Of a stretch of 64,000 nt of DNA, positions 10,607 through 19,388 are shown piece after piece (within the stretch, counting starts at the first letter, position 1; each line of letters opens with the position of its first letter). The notes under the pieces were generated by a model. That model was not told the DNA's origin. It saw only the letters and a program-made list of their open reading frames with translations, and did not search any database. Origin of the DNA: Amorphophallus konjac (Eukaryota; Streptophyta; Magnoliopsida; Alismatales; Araceae); the NCBI GenBank assembly GCA_022559845.1, contig CM040128.1, positions 227,649,643 through 227,713,642 of the forward strand, in the 5' to 3' direction. Made by a program: the position numbers and the translations under genes.

Positions 10607-11836
10607 ATGGCGCCGAGGCGGAGCACTCGATCTCAGCAGGGGCAGTCGGCTGGAGGTCAGGAGATCCAGCAGGGGGTCCAGAGGGACCAGGAGGAGCATA
10701 GTAGAGCGCCACCAGTGGCCACCGAGGCAGTGGATACTGTGAGTTTTCCAAGGGCCGAGGATTTCTTCCGTGGCATGTACCAGCTTATGTCTCAGCAGTT
10801 CGGCGGAGAGGCTGCTGAGGGCTCGTCTGCTAGGGGTGGGCCAGGCCGAGCAGTGAGGGACTTCATGCTGTTCCATCCACCTTACTTCAGCGGCCAGCCA
10901 GACCCTGATGCGGCTCGTGATTGGCTTGATGAGATGGAGCGGGTGTTCAGTTCTGCGAAGAGTGCTGCCGAGGACAAAGTGGTGTTGGCCTCCAACCAAT
11001 TGCAGGGTACGGCTAGGAAGTGGTGGTCTTCTTAGTGGAAGACGTCTTTTCAGCTTCGTCCACTTGAGCAGGTCGAGTGGGACGACTTCGTCAGTGCTTT
11101 CGAGCGTACGTACTGTCCAGACTACGTTACTACGCAGCGGATGCGGGAGTTTCTGGAGCTGGTGCAGGGCGACATGTCCGTGTTGCAGTACAGTGGCCGG
11201 TTCGTCGAGCTGGGTCGGTATGCACCTCACATCATGGAGCATGAGAGGGTGAAGACCGCGCAGTTCGTTCAGGGCTTGAGGCAGGAGCTGAGGCACCATC
11301 TGATCGTGAACGGGGCCACTGATCTAGAGACAACGTCTCGTGTTGTGGCTTCTTTGGAGATGGATATGCAGAGGACCCGAGGACCGATCAGCCAGGGGCA
11401 GTCTTTGTCAGGTCGCAGCTAGCAGTCGGCTACCCAGCAGTAGGGTTCCTTCCAGCATGCGTCAGGTGGTTCGGGAGCGCCGGCACCGGCAACGTCGGTG
11501 ACGGGATCTACGTCTTTTGGCACGAAGGTCAAGAAATTTTTCAAGAAAGGGTTCAGTAAGAAGAAGTCCAAGGATCAGGGGCAAGCTTCGTCGGGCAGTG
11601 TACAACAGCCGATTCCCTTGCAGCGTCAGGGATCAGTGGGTGGGTCGCGAGTGCCATGTCCACGGTGTAGTGGGTTCCACCCAAGCAGGCAGTGCACGGC
11701 GCCGATCATCTATTTTCGGTGTGACCAGCCAGGGCACATGGTGCGTGACTATCCTCAGAGGCAGCCGCAACAGCAGTTTCCTCAACAGCAGCAGGTTCCC
11801 CAGCAGCAGAGGCAACAGCAGCAGCAGCAGGGATAG
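10607..11836 (+). pseudogene. gag: Element 1 gag
   Basis: Gag forms the virus-like particle. The frame starts MAPRRSTRSQQ at 10607. A Retrotrans_gag-type core follows at residues about 100-215 (RDWLDEMERVF, WKTSF, ERTYCPDY, YSGRFVELGRYAP). A basic Q-rich tail contains the zinc knuckle, whose first and last cysteines are now tyrosines (YFRCDQPGHMVRDY for CX2CX4HX4C); TGY-to-TAY changes explain both. In-frame TAGs lie at 11033, 11420, 11441 and 11834, and the sense reading in each context is most simply CAG. No frameshift is present. Gag-pol continues in the same frame. Confidence 0.88.
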
Positions 11837-11863
11837 TATCCGCCGCTACCCAGGTCAGCTAGT

Positions 11864-12211
11864 GTGGGAGGCAGGCAGAGAGCTCGAGGCCAGATCACGC
11901 ACATGACCAGGGTAGAGGCTGTGGCGTCGCAACTCGTGGAAGGTACTATTCAGATTTTGGGTTGCGCGGCTCGGGTTTTGTTTGATTCTGGCGCGTCTCA
12001 TTCATTTCTTTCGGAGGATTTCGCGCTGAGCATCGAGGAGCCGGTGACCCAGTTGCCTTGTGATTTGGCAGTGGAGCTACCTTCGGGTGATTTCATCGTC
12101 ACCCTATATTGCTTCGATCAGGTTCCGGTTTAGATCGATGGGCGGAGTATGCCAGGCAGGTTGTATGCGTTGCAGCTTCGGGATTACGATGTGATTCTAG
12201 GCATGGATTGA
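11864..12211 (+). pseudogene. Element 1 aspartic protease
   Basis: This is the retropepsin that cleaves the polyprotein. The catalytic motif LFDSGASHSF is intact (Asp codon at 11984), in the usual context of a beta-strand pair ending ...LPCDLAVELPSGD. Stops lie at 12131 (TAG) and 12209 (TGA in GMD-stop-LE, where the family has Trp, so TGG to TGA). It is in the same frame as gag and RT. Confidence 0.85.
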
Positions 12212-12229
12212 CTCGAGACTCATGGAGCG

Positions 12230-13378
12230 GTGGTGGATTGTGGAATGAAGAGGGTCTACTTCCAGCATCTGAGTAAGCAGACCTTCTATTTCCAAGGTAT
12301 CCGTTCCACCTCTTCTCGATTCCTCATCTCTGTTATTCGAGCTCGTCGATTGCTTGACTCTGGTTGTCAGGGTTTTCTCGCGTCCGTGGTTGTGACTGAA
12401 CGGATGGAGCTGAATGTCGAGGACGTTTCGGTGGTGTGCGAGTTTCCCAACATTTTTCCCGAGGAATTGCCTGGGTTACCTCCCCAGCGGGAGATCAATT
12501 TTATGATCGAGGTTATGCCTGGTACTGGACCTTTGGCGAAGGCTCCCTACCGTATGGCCCCCGCTGAGTTGAGAGAGTTGAGGGTGCAGTTGCAGGAGCT
12601 GCTGGCCAAGGGGTATATTCGTCCTAGCTTTTCCCCTTGGGGTGCACCCGTGTTGTTTGTGAAGAAGAAGGACGGTAGCTTATTGCTGTGCATTGACTAT
12701 CGGCAGCTGAATGAAGTGACCATTAAGAACAAGTATCCGTTGCCACGGATTGATGATTTGTTCGACCAGCTTCAGTCTACGCGAGTGTTCTCGTGGATTG
12801 ATTTGCGGTCCGGTTACTATCAGCTGAGAATTCGTGAGTCCGATGTGGAGAAGACTGCGTTCAGTACAAGGTACGTGCATTATGAGTTTTTGGTGATGCC
12901 GTTCGGGCTCACCAATGCCTCTGCAACCTTCATGGACTTGATGTAGAGGGTGTTTCGTCTGTATTTGGACCAGTTCGTGGTCATATTCATGGACGACATC
13001 CTTGTTTATTCGCGGTCTGTCGAGGAGCACGCGTACCATTTGGGTGTGGTGCTGCAGACGTTGTGAGATCACCAGTTGTATGCGAAGCTCAGCAAGTGCG
13101 AGTTTTGGCTCTGTGAGGTGTACTTTCTGGGGCACGTGATTTCTGGTGATGACATTTCCATGGACCCCGCCAAGGTTAAGGCAGTAATGCAGTGGTCGAG
13201 GCCGAGATCTGTGACGGAGATCCGGAGTTTCTTGGGGCTTGCGGGCTATTATCGCCGGTTTATCCAGGATTTTTCTCGCATTGCATCCCCGATGACTAGA
13301 CTCACGCGGAAGGATGTGCCTTTCATCTGGTCCGAGGAGTGTGAGCGGAGCTTCAGGGAACTGAAGAGATTGCTCACC
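12230..13378 (+). pseudogene. Element 1 reverse transcriptase
   Basis: Ty3 RT blocks occur in order: [87 protein letters not shown]. The catalytic FMDD box ([10 protein letters not shown], 12986-12997) is intact. The thumb follows ([25 protein letters not shown]). Stops lie at 12944 (TAG) and 13064 (TGA, where CGA is expected in the [15 protein letters not shown] context). It is in one frame with protease and integrase. Confidence 0.9.
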
Positions 13379-13807
13379 TCGGCTCCGGTGTTTGTTTTGC
13401 ATTCTGACTCGGGAGGTTTTGTGATGTGTACAAATGCTTTCGGGGTCGGATTGGGTGCTGTGTTGATGTAGCATGGTAGAGTGGTGGCTTATGCGTCTCG
13501 GTAGCTAAAGCCCCATGCGGAGAACTACCCTACCCATGACCTTGAGTTGGGGGCGGTGATCTTCGCGCTGAAGATCTGGAGGCATTATCTGTACGGTGAG
13601 AAATTTGAGGTGTTCACTGACCATCAGAGTTTGAGATATGTGTTCTCGCAGAGGGACCTGAACCTCAGGCAAAGGCGTTGGATGGAGTTCATGAAGGATT
13701 ATGACTTCACCCTGTCTTATCAGCCGGGCAGGATGAATGTCGTCGCCGATGCCTTGAGTCGGAAGGTCGCGGTCAGTGGCTTGATGTTGAGGAAGTGGAG
13801 GCTCTGA
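13379..13807 (+). pseudogene. Element 1 RNase H
   Basis: RNase H removes RNA from RNA-DNA hybrids. The sequence [26 protein letters not shown] corresponds to the family block with a TDAS motif, and the first catalytic Asp is now Asn (CTNAF). Further blocks [40 protein letters not shown] and [11 protein letters not shown] follow, ending in [10 protein letters not shown]. Stops lie at 13469 and 13502 (both TAG) and 13805 (TGA). Confidence 0.87.
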
Positions 13808-13813
13808 GAACAA

Positions 13814-15307
13814 GTGCCCGAAGTATCTTACAGGCTCAAGATTCCCCAGGAGCCAGGGTTGGCAGTGCTTGCAAGTCTGACTGTCACGCCTGCTATCCGC
13901 CGTCAGGTGACAGAGGCTCAGCATGCGGACCCCGAGTTGCCCCGGATTCTGGCGATGGCTGATGTGGAGCTCGGCGAGGACGGTGCTGCGAGGTTTCATG
14001 GCAGGCTGTACGTCCCAGCGGAGGAGCAGGTTCATCGTACGGTGTTGCGCGAGGCTCATGGGAGCAGGTACACCGTACACTCGGGTACGACAAAGATGTA
14101 TCGAAACTTGCGGAGGCAGTTCTGGTGGCCTGGCATGAAGAGAGATGTCACCGAGTTTGTGGCCAGGTGCCTGATCTATCAGCAAGTGAAGGCGGAGCAT
14201 CAGCGACTAGGAGGTACTCTCCAGCCCTTGGATGTTCCTGCGTGGAAGTGGGACCACGTGACCACATATTTTGTGGTGGGGTTGCCGAGGACCCCGGCTG
14301 GGCAGGACAGTGTTTGGTTGCTGGTGGATAGGCTGACGAAGGTGACTCGGTTGTTACCGGTCAAAGTCAGCTGGAGCGTGTCCAAGTTGGCTCATCTTTA
14401 TGTGGAGCGGATCGTGCCGTTGCATGGGGTTTCCATTTCGATCGTGTCGGATCGGGATTCGCGCTTTACTTCTAGATTCTGGAGGAGTTTCCAGCGAGCC
14501 CTTAGCACGGAGTTGGCTTTTAGCTCGGCGTATCATCTTCAGTCAGATGGTCAGTCTGAGAGGACCATTCAGACTTTGGAGGACATGCTGAGATCCTGCT
14601 GCCTGGAGTGGCAGGGGAGTTAGATTCATCACCTGCCGTTGGTGGAGTTTGCCTATAACAATAGCTATCATTCGAGCATTGGTATGGCTCCTTATGAGGC
14701 TTTGTATGGGCGTCCTTGTCGGACTCCACTTGATTGGTTTGAGGTTGGTGAGCGTGTTTTGACGGGACCAGAGTTGGTGCAGCAATGTGTGGATGTGGTG
14801 CAGCTGGTTCGTTAGAACATGTTGGCGGCCCAGAGTCGGCAGAAGAGTTATGCCGACCGGAGGAGGCAGCCCCTCGAGTTCACCGTGGGCGATCGTGTGT
14901 TCTTGAGAGTTTCTCCGATGAAGGGGGTGATGCATTTTGGATGGCGTGGGAAGCTGAGTCCCCGCTATATTGGTCCTTTTGTGATTTTGGAGCGCATCGG
15001 TGAGGTTGCTTATCGGTTGCAGTTACCCCCTGAGTTGGCGTCGGTGCATGACGTGTTCCACGTCTCAATGTTGCGGAAGTATATGCTCGATGACTCTCTT
15101 TTTCTCGAGGTTTCTGTTTGGCCTGAGATGACTCCAGATCTTTCTCTCCCAGAGTTTCCGATCCACGTGGAGGATAGGCGAGAGCAGCGCCTGCGGAGCA
15201 AGGTCATCCCCTTGGTTAAGGTGGTGTGGCAGCGACACTCTGGTGGTGAGGCTTCTTGGGAGCGTAAGGACGAGATGCGTCTGTAGTTCCCGTACCTGTT
15301 TGAGTGA
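13814..15307 (+). pseudogene. Element 1 integrase with chromodomain-type C-terminus
   Basis: The N-terminal zinc region is HGSRYTVHSGTTKMYRNLRRQFWWPGMKRDV...CLIYQQVK, where the second Cys of the CX2C pair is Tyr. In the catalytic core the first Asp is replaced (TTYFVVGLPRT, where the family has MDFVVGLPRT). The second Asp (VSDRDSRF) and the Glu (DGQSERTIQTLED) are present. The C-terminus has the GPF motif (YIGPFVIL) and DRREQRLRSKVIPLVKVVWQRH, the Tekay-type chromodomain region. Stops are TAG at 14621, 14813 and 15284; the natural stop is TGA at 15305-15307 after FPYLFE. Confidence 0.88.
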
Positions 15308-15361
15308 GCCTTCCTCTTCTTTCCCCTTGGGTTGTTCTCAATTTCGAGGATGAAATTCCTT

Positions 15362-15374
15362 AAGGGGGGAGGGC
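15362..15374 (+). other. Polypurine tract, element 1
   Basis: AAGGGGGGAGGG is followed by C and then the 3' LTR. The preceding ATTTCGAGGATGAAATTCCTT is shared with the array elements and is the conserved pre-PPT box of Tekay/Del elements. Confidence 0.88.
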
Positions 15375-16373
15375 TGTAATATCCCGGACCCTTTGGATCC
15401 TTCTTCTTGGGTCTCGGATCTAGTTTTTCAGAGTGTCTGGCTCCGCTGTGTCCGAAATTTTGTTTTGGACATCTTTCATGTTTGGATCGGCGTGATCCGG
15501 AGTTATTTCGGAGGCCCGGAAGCATTCCGCGGCTTTTCCGCGCGTGCTTTCTGATTTCCGGTGTGTGTTCCGGCAATTCCTTCGGAACCTCGCTGCGGGT
15601 GAACCGGGTCGTTCACCTGGGCACGAGTGGTACCGTTGCGATCGGTGCGTTCCAAGGATTCCGGAAACGTAATTTTCCATTTTTTGATATTTTCTGGATT
15701 TTTTGGATTTTCTATAAATAACCCCCTATTTTCTCTCTCTCCCCCACCTTCTCTTTCTTCTTCTTCTTCCTCCTCCGTTTCCTCCCACCGTGAGCTCTCC
15801 CTCTCCCTCTCTCTCTCCCATTCGACCGCGGCGAGCTCCCTTCCAGCAGCAGACGGCGGCGGGGCGACGGCGAGGCGATCTCGTGGGCGTGCGTGGGAAG
15901 CGTGAAGAGGCGAGATTTTCTAAAGCTATTTCTTGCGTTCGTGGTTGATTCGGCGGATCATTCGCTCCATTGAGGTAGGGTGACGTTCCCTAGCTCCCCG
16001 CCATTCATTTCCATGATTTATAGGCCGAGGGGAGGCCGAGAGGGGCGTGATAGAGCGGGTTTGGGGTTTTCTATGATTTGGGGAGGGCTCGCCCGATCTA
16101 TGGATTTGATGAATGATTTTACATTTTGATGGCCTAGAATCATGCTAGGGGTCCCCAGGGGTCTTCCCCGTTGATTTCCCCCTCTCCGGTGGAGGCATGG
16201 GGGCGTGGTTGGAGTTTTTGGGCGTTTCCCACCGTTTCACAGTCGGGCGAGTGTAACGGTCCTTCCAGGGACCGTCACACAGTGTGACGTGCCTGGGTGG
16301 GTGTGTCACATGCCCTTTGTTTAGCCAACTGGGGTCAGGGATTGTGACGGTCTCGCGATAGACCGCCACATGC
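15375..16373 (+). repeat. Element 1 3' LTR, first part
   Basis: It matches 7879-8890 of the 5' LTR, including the TATA box at 15713-15720. It ends at the CATGC target copy of element 2. It is shorter than the 5' LTR by small deletions near 15865-15900. Confidence 0.9.
16369..16373. repeat. TSD of element 2, left (CATGC, from CAGGC)
   Basis: The uninterrupted 5' LTR of element 1 reads CCGCCACAGGCC here. The left copy has one substitution relative to the right copy CAGGC. The adjoining LTR start is also mutated, TATTG instead of TGTTG. Confidence 0.75.
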
Positions 16374-16607
16374 TATTGTGCCCCTGTGGTTTTGATGATT
16401 GGTTTTGATGTGAGTTAAGCACTGTGAGTCACCATGTGATATTCAGTCATGTTATCTGCTGCATAAAGCATTCATATACATATACATCAGTTGCTTTACT
16501 CTACTTGTGGAAGTCAGTACAGGCTAAACATCCATGCATCATCACACTCAGCATAGTCTGGACAGAAGTGGGTCGACCCCCTTTCTAGATGGGTCGACTC
16601 CCCAGAT

Positions 16608-18087
16608 AAGTGTAGTCTATACACTGCATGCATTTACATAGTCTGCACATTAGCATCATGCAACAAGTATGTACATCGCCTTATGTAGGCATGACAAGTC
16701 CACACACTGCATTGCATGCGAGACTTTAAAGTCTGCACATTGCACAGCTGCAAGCACTTCAAAGTCTACACACTGCATTGCATGCGAGACCTCAAGTCTA
16801 CACATTGCACAGCACGCAAGTCCTCTAAGCCTATACATTGCATAGACTGCAGGCATTAGAAGTGTGTACATTGCATAGCATGCAGGTGGTCTAAGTCTGT
16901 ACATTGGCCTAGTGTCGCAACACTAAGTCTGTACATCGTAGGCATATCGAGCGTCCAAGTCTATACACAGCTGTGTGTTCGCAAAGTCTATACAATGTCT
17001 ACTTTACCTACGTTAAAGTCTATACATTGTTCATCGTCTCATGCAGCATCTTAGGCATCGTCTCATGCAAGTCTGTACAGGGTCTGCCCTGCCTCGCCCT
17101 GCATACATATCCAAGTCTATACAGCCATTGTCTGCGTTGCCTTGCATTTCAACAAGTCTACACATCGTGAGCATGCACGCATAGCAAAGTCTGTACATCA
17201 CTGCATTGCAAGAGACCAAGTCTGTACACTACATCGGCTGTTCATGCATTGCACATCATCAAGTCTGTACACTGCCTGCAGCAATGCTCGCACACACTAA
17301 GTCCATACATTGCACAAGTCTGAACATTGGTATCTTTACCTACGTTCAAGTCTGTACATCCATATGTGCATTGTGCTTTGATCAAGCCAAAGTCTGTACA
17401 TCGATATGTTGCTTTGATGCCGTAGCCAAGTCTATACACTCGCTAGTGTGCATATGCATAGTCTATACATTGCTCATGCATCTTTACTTAAAGTCTATAC
17501 ATCTGTTTGCTCCTTTAGCTGCACGCATTATAGCAAGTCTAGACATTGTCTATCATGCACGCAATAAAGTATGTACATTCTTATTGCTGCATACATCAAC
17601 TCCATACATCGTTTTCTCACGTGAACACTAAGTCTTTACATGGTATAATGATTGCATATGTGAAGTCTATACATGCATAGCTTCACACTCACAAAGTGTG
17701 TACACGCCACTTCATTGCATACACAAAGTCTGAACATTGCCTCATGCATTACCTTCAGCAAAGTCCATACATGGTCAGGCAGCCTGCACAGCAAGTATAT
17801 ACATCCTCTGCCAACCTGCACGCAGCAAGTCTAAACATCGACTGGCAGCCTACAGTAAAGTCTAAACATTGCTTCAGCGTTGGCTTCAGCCAAGTCTATA
17901 CATCGACTGGCAGTCTTCAGCAAAGTCTGAACATTGCATCATTGTGCATGCATTGCTTTCATCAAGCCTATACACTGCATCATATGCATTCTACAGCATG
18001 TGTTATCAAGTCTATACACTCGTCCTCCTTCACATGACTAACTCTATACATCCATTTTCTTGCCTGCTGAATAAAGTCTGTACACTG
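16608..18087 (+). promoter_or_regulatory. U3 array of about 44 AAGTCTRTACAY motifs
   Basis: By eye I count about 44 occurrences of a degenerate 12-14-mer (AAGTCTATACATTG, AAGTCTGTACATCG and similar). They are spaced 28-45 bp apart, mean about 34 bp, all in the same orientation, in unrelated spacers rich in GCATGC-like sequence. The array ends about 130 bp before the TATA box. The 3' LTR repeats it at 51690-53166. The position suggests an upstream activating array; the factor is unknown. Confidence 0.8.
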
Positions 18088-18220
18088 TCTTCCGCTGATA
18101 TTGTTCATCGACTGAACTCTTCATTAATCTTGCAGGTGTCTGGGCACGTGATCCGAGGTTGGCACCTGGCACGTGATCCGAGGATGCTCTGGAAAGTCAT
18201 GGAATTCAGGTCGGATGCCA

Positions 18221-18228
18221 TATAAAAG
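18221..18228 (+). promoter_or_regulatory. TATA box, element 2 5' LTR
   Basis: TATAAAAG in the context GCCATATAAAAGGG is a strong match to the plant TATA consensus. The same box is at 53337-53344 in the 3' LTR. The GA-rich leader begins about 30 bp downstream. Confidence 0.8.
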
Positions 18229-18249
18229 GGTGTCTTCTGTGATCAACAG

Positions 18250-18520
18250 AACTTGAACTGGAGGAAAAAGCTGAGAAGAAGAATCCCTGAGCAGAAGAAG
18301 AAAAAGAGAGCAGCAGAGAGTGATAGAAGAAGAGAGCAGCAGAGAGCAGAAGAAGAAAAAGAAAGAAGAAGAGTGAGCCTGAGCAGAAGAATAGAGAGAG
18401 CAGAAGAGAGATCGAGGAAGAGAATGACAGTGAGAGAGAAAAGGAGAGTAGAGAAGAGAAAGAGAGAGCGTGAGTTGAGAAGAAGAAGAGGAGAAGTAGC
18501 AGAAGAAGTTCCAACTGGAC
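18250..18520 (+). other. GA-rich transcribed leader
   Basis: This is about 270 bp of almost pure purine (GAGAAGAAG, AGAGAGAG). An open frame across it (18253-18663) encodes only low-complexity Arg/Glu/Lys. The frame is not kept with equal length in the 3' LTR, so it is not called as a gene. Confidence 0.7.
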
Positions 18521-18676
18521 CGTGGATCAGATCCAGGCCAGTCAGCTCCGTTGAGAGCCACATTGTGCATTTGAGTTTCCAGCTTTCTGTTTGCTGTGTT
18601 ATTTTTATTTCTTATTTTTTATTTTGTTACTCTGATTACTATTGTTCTTCCGATTCTCAGTAGTGAGGTCGGGTTC

Positions 18677-19028
18677 CTCCTGTGGACTCAGGAGAAGGGA
18701 GATCTGATCTCCAGTTGCTGGTGACTGTGTGTCACTAGTGGTTCCCTCCTGGTCTGGAGGAAGAGAGGTCTGTGACCTCTGGTTTGCTGGTGACGGGGAG
18801 TCACTGGTGGGTTCCCTCCTGGTCTAGAGGAAGAGAGACTTAGTCTCTGGTTCCAAGTGGCTGGGAGTCACTTGGGGTGTCCCTCCGGTCTGGAGGAAGA
18901 GGGGAGGTTGTTCCCCTGGTCAAGCTGTTTGGCAGCACCTGTTGCAGACTGAGTCTGCGGTTTCTAGCTTGTGCTAGTGGAAGCCTCACTCCGGTTGAGA
19001 GTGAGGGGTGGACGTAGGTCTGTGGACC
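18677..19028 (+). other. Serial hairpin array in element 2 R/U5
   Basis: About 16 short hairpins follow one another, including four diverged tandem units of about 65-70 bp, each with three stems. The middle stems show paired changes: GGAGAT/ATCTCC (18698), AGAGGT/ACCTCT (18764), AGAGAC/GTCTCT (18834), GGGGA/TCCCC (18901). Others are CCAAGTGGC/GTCACTTGG (18853), GCAGAC/GTCTGC (18944), CTAGC/GCTAG (18964) and CCTCACTC/GAGTGAGG (18984). The array lies in the predicted transcript leader. The second LTR copy is at 53793-54144. Confidence 0.82.
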
Positions 19029-19241
19029 GAACCACCTAAAAAATTATCTGTGTAGTGGTTTGATTGCCTTGCTTTGCTTCCGCTAGATGATTGCTTAGGC
19101 GTGCTCCATGTGTTTGTTCATGAGTTCAATTGAATTAGTTTTATTCTGGGACTGTGTCTAGCATCCAGGTTTTAATTTGGGCATTATTGGTAGAGGGATA
19201 CATTCACCCCCCTCTGTATCCGGGCCTAGCACCCTATCAAT

Positions 19242-19252
19242 TGGTATCAGAG
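19242..19252 (+). other. Primer-binding site, element 2 (tRNA-iMet)
   Basis: TGGTATCAGAG starts two bases after the LTR end, within ATTGGTATCAGAG, the standard copia arrangement. Confidence 0.92.
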
Positions 19253-19388
19253 AGGACTCTGACTTCTAGATCCAACGATATGCAGAGGATCCTGCTGTTT
19301 TGATTTCGTGCTTTATAGTTCCAGTGCGGTGCATTCTTCTGATATTGCTTTCTAGCTTACTGATCTGAGTCTATTCGATTGCTTTATA

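Larger units (their letters stand above)
16374..19239 (+). repeat. Element 2 5' LTR (2,866 bp)
   Basis: Its order is a U3 motif array (16608-18087), a TATA box (18221), a GA-rich leader (about 18250-18520), a serial hairpin region (18677-19028), and the end CACCCTATCA before the primer site. Compared with the 3' LTR it lacks 38 bp just upstream of the TATA box; the missing segment is flanked by GAAA repeats. Confidence 0.92.

Noticed and set aside
12680..13474. Antisense 264-codon frame opposite the RT of element 1
   Set aside because: It is a shadow of the RT reading frame, open because stops on the coding strand are few. It has no start context or family resemblance.
10607..15307. Reassignment or programmed readthrough of TAG in element 1
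   Set aside because: TAGs fall at many unrelated sites along with TGAs, and key residues (Cys, Asp) are lost by the same mutation type. Methylation decay explains both more simply.
16608..18087. Possible CRISPR-like direct-repeat array
   Set aside because: The repeat is short and degenerate, spacers vary in length, and it lies in a plant LTR upstream of a TATA box. No cas-like gene exists here.
18253..18663. 136-codon Arg/Glu/Lys-rich frame and its Ser/Leu-rich complements on the minus strand
   Set aside because: They are by-products of a purine-rich transcribed leader in the copia LTR. Frame length is not kept between the two LTR copies and the composition is pure low complexity.
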